A stretch of DNA of 64,000 nt from JAABVD01 sp965204545 (lineage in GTDB: Bacteria; Verrucomicrobiota; Verrucomicrobiia; Opitutales; UBA2995): assembly GCA_965204545.1 (NCBI GenBank), contig CBDBFA010000002.1:62001-126000 (forward strand). The letters run 5' to 3'. The position numbers and the translations under genes were made by a program. Below, piece by piece: positions 58,048 to 64,000 of the stretch (the stretch's first letter is position 1; the number at the start of each line of letters is the position of its first letter). Under the pieces are notes generated by a model. The model was not told the DNA's origin, did not search any database, and worked only from the letters and a program-made list of their open reading frames with translations.

Positions 58048-58075
58048 GGTAACATATGTCAATAACAAATGTTAC
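58048..58075. promoter_or_regulatory. Operator B upstream of the TonB-dependent receptor
   Basis: GTAACAT (58049-58055) and ATGTTAC (58069-58075) are inverted arms. As in operator A there are two tandem half-palindromes one base apart, TAACATATGTCA (58050-58061) and TAACAAATGTTA (58063-58074), with the same central TGTCAATAACA. On the minus strand the centre reads TTGACA (58062-58057), a candidate -35 box; the -10 at 17 bases (CAATCT) is poor. Confidence 0.68.
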
Positions 58076-58181
58076 TTTTCTCCGGAAAATATTTGAGTCG
58101 GACTCCCCCATTACCGGCGGCTGCCCCAACGAAGCTGGTTCGAAACCCCGCAAGGCCCGTCGGGGTCATTCCTTCAACCTT

Positions 58182-58384
58182 TAGCCCGCATGTCTCACTT
58201 ACCGAGCGAATGCGACATCTCCCAATTTTCTACTGCGCTCCGGTATGTCGGCACTGGTGCGGACTTCGTTGGATTCGCTACTTTGCAGGGTGTCGACCCA
58301 GCTTCACCCGCTCATCTGCTCGAAACCCGCACCAGCACTCGACCTCCGTTCGCTCGCCACGAATTTTGTGAGACATGCGGGTTA
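58182..58384 (+). repeat. 203-bp repeat with terminal inverted repeats, copy 5
   Basis: It appears identical to copy 4 (52679-52881) except near the right tip, where GCGGGTTA replaces GCGGGCTA. It has the same orientation as copy 4. Together they bracket the sulfatase gene, the receptor gene, its terminator and operator B. The right end runs into the Fic upstream region. Confidence 0.9.
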
Positions 58385-58450
58385 GCCTTTATTTACCCTC
58401 AGCCTCCAGTACCCGGCACCCAGCATCCCAAAAAACGATTGCTTTACGGC

Positions 58451-58494
58451 AATTTGTCGGCAATTTATCGGTAATATCCAATCGCCGACAAATT
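58451..58494. promoter_or_regulatory. Inverted repeat just upstream of the fic gene
   Basis: AATTTGTCGGC (58451-58461) and GCCGACAAATT (58484-58494) are perfect 11-base inverted arms. CGGCAATTTGT and CGGCAATTTAT are also adjacent direct repeats in the left half. It ends 9 bases before the proposed GTG start of fic and could be an operator for the C-terminal helix-turn-helix of the Fic protein. Confidence 0.5.
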
Positions 58495-58503
58495 ACCGTT
58501 AAA

Positions 58504-59595
58504 GTGTCATTCAAACCAAAATACAAAATCACGGCTGAAATCGCCCTTTCCTTGATGAGGATTGAAGCGGCTAAAGAAGCCGTATCCCATCTCCCCATCA
58601 CACCTGCGCTACTGGTCAGCTTGCGAGAAACGGCCCGTCTCCTCACCACCCATTTTTCGACGATGATAGAAGGCAACCTCCTCACCAGGAAAGAAGTCGA
58701 AGAAGTTATCCACCGAATAGGACATTTTACAGGGCGGGAGCGGGATGAAAAGGAAGTCCTGGGATACTACGCGGCTCTCCACCACGTTGAGAACCTCGCT
58801 ACTAAGGGCACGGAAATTACAGAAACGGACATCAAGCGCATCCATACCCTCCTAATGCGAGGCAGGAATATAAAAGTGAAGCCGTCGCCATACCGCAAAG
58901 GGCAAAATGTGATCCGGGACAGCTTGACAAACTCCATTGTCTATATGCCACCTGAACCGAAAGACGTTCCTATTCTCATGGAAGAACTAGTTGAATGGAT
59001 TTCTGATCAAGGAGAACTTCCAGTCCCGTTAAAAGCGGCAATCGCTCACTATCAATATGCGACGATTCATCCTTATTATGACGGTAACGGTCGTACCGCC
59101 CGTCTGTTAACCACACTGATTCTGCACCAGAACGGCTACGACCTGAAGGGACTATATTCATTGGAGGAATACTATGCGCGAAACCTGCCCGCCTACTACC
59201 AAGCATTGTCGCTCGGTCCGTCACACAATTACTATCTGGGCCGGGCGAAAACGGATATTACGCCATGGATAACGTATTTCTGCACCGGAGTCGCCGAGAG
59301 TTTTGAAGCGGTCAAACGCAATGCCAAAAAGGAAGCGCTAAAAGGAGCAGGTGACAGGTCCTCGCTACTCCGCAAACTGGACGCACGTCAAAGAAAGGCG
59401 CTGGAACTCTTTGAGGAAAGCGAGCTTATCACGGCAAACGACATCGCTTCCCTCTTCGGAATAAAACCACGTACCGCACGCGTCATTTGCCAGAAGTGGA
59501 TCGAAACCCAATTTATCGAGGTCCGCAATCCCGCAAAAAGAAACCGAACCTATGCGCTCGCCAATCAATGGCAGAAGCTCCTGTCACCACTTTAA
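58504..59595 (+). CDS. Fic-family protein with C-terminal winged-helix domain
   Basis: The 363-aa protein has the Fic catalytic loop TIHPYYDGNGRTARL (HPFxDGNGRxxR), so it should transfer AMP or another nucleotide part to a target protein. An inhibitory helix is seen near the N terminus (FSTMIEGN, matching S/T-x3-E-G/N), making it a class II Fic that restrains itself. Residues ~310-360 (LITANDIASLFGIKPRTARVIC) form a helix-turn-helix. No separate antitoxin gene is adjacent. The start is uncertain: GTG 58504 is chosen because the longer frame to 58375 begins inside the 203-bp repeat. The target is unknown. Confidence 0.88.
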   Translation: MSFKPKYKITAEIALSLMRIEAAKEAVSHLPITPALLVSLRETARLLTTHFSTMIEGNLLTRKEVEEVIHRIGHFTGRERDEKEVLGYYAALHHVENLATKGTEITETDIKRIHTLLMRGRNIKVKPSPYRKGQNVIRDSLTNSIVYMPPEPKDVPILMEELVEWISDQGELPVPLKAAIAHYQYATIHPYYDGNGRTARLLTTLILHQNGYDLKGLYSLEEYYARNLPAYYQALSLGPSHNYYLGRAKTDITPWITYFCTGVAESFEAVKRNAKKEALKGAGDRSSLLRKLDARQRKALELFEESELITANDIASLFGIKPRTARVICQKWIETQFIEVRNPAKRNRTYALANQWQKLLSPL

Positions 59596-59781
59596 CCCCC
59601 AGCCCCCATAATTAATTCCTAATTCCCAATTCTCCCTACCCCTTCAGCCTTTTTAACCTCTGCGCCCTCTGTGGCTTCATCTTGTGTATTATGTGCCTCT
59701 TGTGGCTATTCCTTTCTAAAAATCTGTTCCTCATCCGTGCTCATCCGTGGTCAAGCTTTCAACGTATTAGCCCGCGTCGGA
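59596..59781. repeat. Short mosaic tract
   Basis: It contains AATTCCTAATTCCC, CCTTCAGCCTTTTTAACCTC, CTCTGTGGCTTC, a TGTGCCTCTTGTGG piece and CATCCGTGCTCATCCGTGG, modules also present in the other intergenic tracts. It separates the convergent fic and enolase-superfamily genes. No gene is visible. Confidence 0.6.
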
Positions 59782-61080
59782 TCACGACGGAACCAGTTCA
59801 AATCCGAACCCGGGCAGGTCACCCGGTCGCATGTATATCCCTTCGGGGCCGCGCGTAATCCCATTTTCTTCCTCGAAACGCCGGTAAATCTCCTTTGGAC
59901 CACCGGGCCATGGAAGGAACATTTCACACCACGGCGTGTTTTCATTGGCGAAAACGAAGTGAGCTGCCCCACCCCGCCAACCGCCATGAGGAATCACGGG
60001 TGTGTTATGAGCCCGAGCGAGCGCATCGATCCAACGCAGCTCAGTCAGACCGCCGCACCAATTCATATCCGGTTGCCAAATATTGGCGGCCTTGTGGTTG
60101 GCCAGCAACTCAAAGCCGTATCGCGTCGATTCGTGTTCGCCCGTCGCCATGTGGGTGGAATCGACGCGTGCATTCAGTTGGCCCATTCCGGCATAGTCGT
60201 CCGGCATAAGGCATTCCTCCATCCAATACACGCGAAAGGGTTTCAATCTTGCTGCCAACTTCTCCGCGTAGGAAACCGTCAAGGCCATCCAACAATCGAG
60301 CATGATCTGACCGTCGGATCCGAGGAGTTGGCGGGCACGTTGCACGAGCGCTTCGTTTTTGTCCAAGCCTTCCTCTCCATCGGCGGGACCATGGGGAAGC
60401 GCGAGTTTAATCTTTTTGAATCCGAACTCGACGGCCTGCTCGATGTTGTTGCCGGTACAATATCCGGGCACGCGTTTTTTGGCTGAACCACCCAATAACT
60501 CGTAAACGGGGAGTTTTAGTGCTTTGCCGACGATGTCCCAGAGCGCGTTGTCGACAGCGCTGATGGCATGCACGACCAAACCTTTTCTCCCGTAATAAAC
60601 GGTGCCGCGCCACATGATGTCCCACAAACGTTCCACCTGAAACGGATCCTCGCCGAGCAGAAGCTTGGGCAGATGCCGCTCGACAACGAATGAAGCGCCG
60701 GGCCCTCCATAGCCGAAGCCCGTAATTCCCTTGTTGGTCTCGACCACAACCGATGGCGGCCCGAGATCGTCGGCAAAAAAGGTTGAACGGCGAGGTTTGA
60801 ATCGGGAATAGATGGATAAAGGATTGGCGATTTCGACTTGCGACGTATTCCACGAACCTGGCGTCGGTTCGTACTGGGGCAATGGACGTTTCGGAACGAG
60901 CCTGGCAGCGCGGATTCGCGTGATTCTAAGTCCGCTTTTCTCATCCAGGAAAGGCAATCGTCCGGGTTCAGGAAAACGATTTTCAGTTTGGGCGGAGATT
61001 CGGCGGTTTCCCATAACGCATGCTAAAGCGCCAACCGCTGCTGACTTGACGAAGGTGCGACGATACATGGAAGTTCCCAT
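59782..61080 (-). CDS. Enolase-superfamily sugar-acid dehydratase (L-rhamnonate dehydratase-like), Tat-type leader
   Basis: The 432-aa protein has the mandelate-racemase/enolase fold: SAVDNALWDIVGKALKLPVY, metal ligands in MLDCWMAL, YWMEECLMPDDY and ATGEHESTRYGFE, and the histidine of IPHGGWRGG. The KLALPHGPADGEEGLDKN segment resembles L-rhamnonate dehydratase, which makes 2-keto-3-deoxy-rhamnonate. The N terminus MYRRTFVKSAAVGALACVMG looks like a twin-arginine signal, so the enzyme may be exported, which is odd for this family. Its start overlaps the upstream oxidoreductase stop by one base (TAATG). Other aldonate dehydratases remain possible. Confidence 0.82.
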   Translation of the reverse strand: MGTSMYRRTFVKSAAVGALACVMGNRRISAQTENRFPEPGRLPFLDEKSGLRITRIRAARLVPKRPLPQYEPTPGSWNTSQVEIANPLSIYSRFKPRRSTFFADDLGPPSVVVETNKGITGFGYGGPGASFVVERHLPKLLLGEDPFQVERLWDIMWRGTVYYGRKGLVVHAISAVDNALWDIVGKALKLPVYELLGGSAKKRVPGYCTGNNIEQAVEFGFKKIKLALPHGPADGEEGLDKNEALVQRARQLLGSDGQIMLDCWMALTVSYAEKLAARLKPFRVYWMEECLMPDDYAGMGQLNARVDSTHMATGEHESTRYGFELLANHKAANIWQPDMNWCGGLTELRWIDALARAHNTPVIPHGGWRGGAAHFVFANENTPWCEMFLPWPGGPKEIYRRFEEENGITRGPEGIYMRPGDLPGFGFELVPS

Positions 61081-62327
61081 TACCTGGCCCGTTCTGAAAT
61101 AGTTAAAAATGGTGGAGGATCGCCCAAGTTATTATCTTTGAGGAATTCCCCGATGCGAACCGGTTCTGCTCTGGCAATCGATTCCTGAGCCGCGCTAGCC
61201 ACCACAACTGCCCAAAAGCCTTGCTCTACGGTGGCACCAGCGACTTGTTTGCCTTCGAGCTGGTCCACGAAGGCTTGGTGCTCATAAAAAGTGGAGCCGC
61301 AGTGCCCGCTTTCATGGATGGCTTTGGGGTAAATGACTTCTGAAACCTTTGAAACTCCGTTTTCTCCCAACTCTACCTCAAGGGTTTCAATGGCTGGCTG
61401 TTGCTGTTGATAATTGTCTTTTTCCCGGGCCACAAGGCGACCCCGGTTCCCCACCACAATCATTTCCTCGTCGAAATCAGGAGAAAACATATTCAAAGCA
61501 AAATTGGCCCGAATGCCATTTTGGTACTCAATCAGGACAAATGCATGGTCGTCGATGTCTGAAGCTTTGCCGTCCTTTTCGAAATCCTTAAAGCTGACCG
61601 CTTGTCCTCCACTGGCGAAAACTCTTTCCGGCAAGGACTCAGCCATCAGGTTGATCAGGTCAAAATAATGGCAGCATTTTTCCACCAGGGTACCTCCGGA
61701 AAACGCGTTGAATTTGTTCCACTGGCCGACCTTATCGAGAAAGGGCGGACGATGCTCGCTCATGCTGATGGTTTTGATATCGCCCAGAGATTTGCGAACC
61801 AGAGCTTCGTGAAAGGCTTCCACATACTGACTCTTGTAGCGGTATTGTAATCCGATCCGGATAATTGAACCGTAGGAATTGGCCATCCGGACCATTCTGG
61901 CCGCATCGCCCACGGTGGTTGCCATCGGTTTTTCGACGAAGATGGGCTTACCTGTTTTGATTACCGTCCGCAGCACCTCGTAGTGAGTATGATTGGGAGT
62001 GCAAATGAAGTAGGCATCCACCTCGGAATCGGCACAGGCTGATTCCAAACTCGGGTAACGGATCAGTTTTTCAGAAGAAATTTTGGCAAATTCACTTTCC
62101 GCTACCTCCAGGCTCCTTTCCTGAGGATCATAAATTCCGTGAATGAGGGCTCGCCCCAACAGGGTGGCCACTCGCATGTGCTCCTTGCCCATGGTTCCAA
62201 CACCGATGATGGCAAACCGATGGGTGGGAGTCACCGGATGGTAGAGGTAATGATCTTCCTCACCAACATGCTGCTGAGAGCTTTTTCGTTCATAGTGACG
62301 GAGTCTGGGTTTGTAGCTTTCAGGCAT
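61080..62327 (-). CDS. Gfo/Idh/MocA-family NAD(P)-dependent oxidoreductase
   Basis: The 415-aa protein has the Rossmann loop FAIIGVGTMGKEHMR, the DAYFICTPNHTHYE strand, the catalytic EKP motif (PIFVEKPMATTV), and the second domain with GGTLVEKCCHYFDLIN. These enzymes oxidise or reduce sugars, inositols or sugar derivatives in the cytoplasm. It is the middle gene of a three-gene operon (symporter, oxidoreductase, dehydratase), 16 bases after the symporter stop. There is a ~35-residue extra N-terminal segment before the Rossmann fold, without export features. The exact sugar is unknown; an oxidation product feeding the dehydratase is a natural guess. Confidence 0.9.
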   Translation of the reverse strand: MPESYKPRLRHYERKSSQQHVGEEDHYLYHPVTPTHRFAIIGVGTMGKEHMRVATLLGRALIHGIYDPQERSLEVAESEFAKISSEKLIRYPSLESACADSEVDAYFICTPNHTHYEVLRTVIKTGKPIFVEKPMATTVGDAARMVRMANSYGSIIRIGLQYRYKSQYVEAFHEALVRKSLGDIKTISMSEHRPPFLDKVGQWNKFNAFSGGTLVEKCCHYFDLINLMAESLPERVFASGGQAVSFKDFEKDGKASDIDDHAFVLIEYQNGIRANFALNMFSPDFDEEMIVVGNRGRLVAREKDNYQQQQPAIETLEVELGENGVSKVSEVIYPKAIHESGHCGSTFYEHQAFVDQLEGKQVAGATVEQGFWAVVVASAAQESIARAEPVRIGEFLKDNNLGDPPPFLTISERAR

Positions 62328-62343
62328 GGCGCGGGCTTATTGA

Positions 62344-63888
62344 CTAATGAAAGAGAATGTGCACCGTAACCAGGGATAGCAGCAGACCGATTCCGGCCTT
62401 GTTTACCAAAGGCGTTGCCGGTTGGTAGGTGATCTTGTCCCTGATAAAACCTCCTCCGGAACCCAGATAGATGATGGTAAAACTGATCAGGATGATCCAC
62501 ATGGGGCGAACAAAGTAATTCATGTCGGGCCAGATGGCCTTGAAGATCAGATTCAGTGGAACGGTGGCTACGAATACGAAAAGGGTCAGACGCCGTTTGG
62601 GCGCCATGAGGAAAACTGTCGCACAGATCAGGACAACAATCCCGGTATTAATATAATACCTGAGTTCATTGAGAATATGGGTGAATGCGGCCCCGGTATT
62701 ATTGAGTTTGATGTAGAGGAGAATGATCCCCATTATAGCTCCGGTAAGGAAGGAAATCAGAATGGCGTTTTTTCCGGCCTGAACCACTTGGTGATCCGTG
62801 GCAGACTTATTTATATAGGGTTTATAGATATCGATAGACCAGAGGGTAGCCAGGGAATTGAACGTTGAATCCACGGTACTCATCATGGAAGCGAAGAGAG
62901 CACACAATATGAGACCCCTCAATCCAACCGGAAGGTAAGTGTTGACCAGATAAGGAAAGCCGGAATCGGGATCTTCCAGACCATTTTCCCCCAAAATTCC
63001 AAACAACGCGATACCTGGAATTATGACAACCGCGGCCATTAAATACTTCATGGCCCCTCCCACCATCAAACCTATTTGAACATCCTTCAGACTTCTGGCG
63101 GCAAGGGAGCGTTGCACGATACTTTGGTTGGCACACCAAAAGTTGATGTTCAATAGAAAGGCCCCAAAGATATGGATCCAGGGGAGCGTCTTATGATCCG
63201 CAGGTAAGTGCAGGTGCATTTTATCCCCGGTCTTGGCGTACAGTTGGGACCAACCACCCAGTTCATGAACGGTAATAAACATCAAGGCGATACCACCCGA
63301 AAGCAGGATGGAAAATTGAACGATATCAGTCCTGACCACGGCTCCCAAACCGCCCAGGTAAGTATAAGTAGCCGACAAGAGCCCCAACCCCACGACTAGA
63401 ATGGAAATGCGGGTAAACCGGTCTGGGTGGATAAAGGACAAGAAATCGGCAAATACCAGGTCGGCAGCATAGGCCCCCCAGAACAGACCGGCCCCCAGGC
63501 CCAGGGTTGCGAAAAGAGAAATATAGGTAAGGGAATAAATTAGCGCTACCGTGTTGCCAAGCCGGGTTTTGATGAACTGGGTAATGGTCACTACCCGCTC
63601 CCGGAAGTACATGGGGATAAAAATAAAAGCGGCCAGGAACAGGCCTTGAATCGCATTGATTTCGAAGTTGGCCTGAGCAAGACCGTAGAGGTAGGCGGAC
63701 CCGATGTATCCTATCCACTGAAAGCCGTGGATATTCGTGGCAATCGTGGAAAAAGCGATGGAAAACCAACCCAATTTCCTGGAATTCAGATAGTATTCCT
63801 CGACCGTGGCATCTTTGGATGCTTTGCCCCGGATTGCCACCGCAAAAACGGTGAGAAAGTAGAGACACACCATTAAAAAATCTATCAT
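62344..63888 (-). CDS. Sodium:solute symporter (SSS/SGLT family)
   Basis: The 514-aa integral membrane protein has about 13 hydrophobic segments. It shows SSS-family features: the N-terminal DFLMVCLYFLTVFAVA, LGWFSIAFSTIATNIHGFQWIGYIGSAY, YTYLGGLGAVVRTDIVQF and LCALFASMMSTVDSTFNSLATLWSIDIY near the sodium site. These carry sugars, sugar acids, amino acids or nucleobases with sodium. As first gene of an operon with an oxidoreductase and an aldonate dehydratase-like enzyme, a sugar or sugar acid is the likely cargo. It starts at ATG 63888; an internal site is not needed. Confidence 0.92.
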   Translation of the reverse strand: MIDFLMVCLYFLTVFAVAIRGKASKDATVEEYYLNSRKLGWFSIAFSTIATNIHGFQWIGYIGSAYLYGLAQANFEINAIQGLFLAAFIFIPMYFRERVVTITQFIKTRLGNTVALIYSLTYISLFATLGLGAGLFWGAYAADLVFADFLSFIHPDRFTRISILVVGLGLLSATYTYLGGLGAVVRTDIVQFSILLSGGIALMFITVHELGGWSQLYAKTGDKMHLHLPADHKTLPWIHIFGAFLLNINFWCANQSIVQRSLAARSLKDVQIGLMVGGAMKYLMAAVVIIPGIALFGILGENGLEDPDSGFPYLVNTYLPVGLRGLILCALFASMMSTVDSTFNSLATLWSIDIYKPYINKSATDHQVVQAGKNAILISFLTGAIMGIILLYIKLNNTGAAFTHILNELRYYINTGIVVLICATVFLMAPKRRLTLFVFVATVPLNLIFKAIWPDMNYFVRPMWIILISFTIIYLGSGGGFIRDKITYQPATPLVNKAGIGLLLSLVTVHILFH

Positions 63889-64000
63889 GAGGCTGAATGG
63901 GATCCTAAAGGGTAGTCCCTATGAGGGTTCCTCCAAAGGAAAATTTGACAACATCGCGCGAACTGAAAGGGCAGTCCTTTTTCCGGCATGGAAGTCACGG
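63889..64000. other. Upstream region of the symporter operon
   Basis: The last 112 bases carry no open gene that I can support. A TTGACA occurs on the plus strand (about 63948) but no TAACAnnTGTTA-type operator is seen, so this operon is probably not under the operator shared by the receptor and the 12-gene operon, unless its site lies beyond the window. Confidence 0.4.

Noticed and set aside
52679..58384. The two 203-bp repeats as a classical composite transposon
   Set aside because: There is no transposase gene inside or in either repeat and I see no convincing target-site duplication; recombination or passive mobilisation is the more careful reading.
59760..59785. TAGCCCGCGTCGG near 59768 as another end of the 180-200 bp repeat family
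   Set aside because: The match stops after nine bases and no matching right end is found; the sequence overlaps the 3' end of the dehydratase gene.
63940..63960. TTGACA near the right edge as a third copy of the shared operator
   Set aside because: It lacks the TAACAnnTGTTA arms and lies on the plus strand, away from the symporter's direction.

Overview
The window looks like chromosomal DNA from a Verrucomicrobiota bacterium, probably of class Opitutae. The clues are an Opitutales-type TonB-dependent receptor, several stand-alone type II pseudopilins, Mpl, a Rho with a long basic N-terminal extension, a sulfatase, and many mosaic intergenic repeats. This assignment is inference from protein character; no 16S rRNA gene is present. 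No rRNA, tRNA, CRISPR array, transposase or integrase was recognised.

Region 1 (1-32 kb) is mostly housekeeping. It holds the 3' part of argA, mpl, an RluA-type pseudouridine synthase, a TonB/TolA-like protein, and a nucleoside deoxyribosyltransferase-upp-SIS run. It continues with metA (with the residue diagnostic for acetyl-CoA), a dihydrouridine synthase, an S9 peptidase, an LpxL-like/GT9 fusion next to lpxI, a histone-deacetylase-like protein, a serine hydrolase, a PIN toxin-antitoxin pair, a 5-oxoprolinase, two pseudopilins, rho, coaE and comM. Region 2 (32-40 kb) carries a probable bifunctional ornithine-lipid synthase, an aldo/keto reductase, class I fumarase and a PhoD-like phosphatase.

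Region 3 (40.5-51.7 kb) is the most interesting part. It is a tight 12-gene minus-strand operon: a 2-oxoacid dehydrogenase E2 catalytic core without lipoyl domain, a cupin phosphoglucose-isomerase-like protein, a cyclase-family hydrolase, E1 alpha, E1 beta, a free-standing lipoyl domain, a SorC-family regulator, a ROK kinase, and a complete ribose-type ABC transporter (lipoprotein binding protein, permease, ATPase, permease). A palindromic operator with a central TTGACA lies directly upstream of the first gene. The same 12+1+12 operator architecture recurs upstream of the TonB-dependent receptor at 57.9 kb. I infer one regulon that carries a sugar or oligosaccharide across the outer membrane, through the ABC transporter, and into a pathway ending in acyl-CoA formation. 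I do not recognise this gene combination as a described pathway.

Region 4 (52-64 kb) has a second PIN toxin-antitoxin pair, a sulfatase and the TonB-dependent receptor bracketed by two apparently identical 203-bp repeats, a Fic protein, and a symporter-Gfo/Idh/MocA oxidoreductase-enolase superfamily operon typical of sugar-acid catabolism.

The repeat landscape is unusual. One family of roughly 180-200 bp with terminal inverted repeats has five full copies plus one variant, and the two ends of a copy co-vary. A hairpin family built around CCCTACC/GGTAGGG occurs at 4.6 and 32 kb. A mosaic of short modules fills many intergenic spaces and in places supplies stop codons or C-terminal tails to neighbouring genes.
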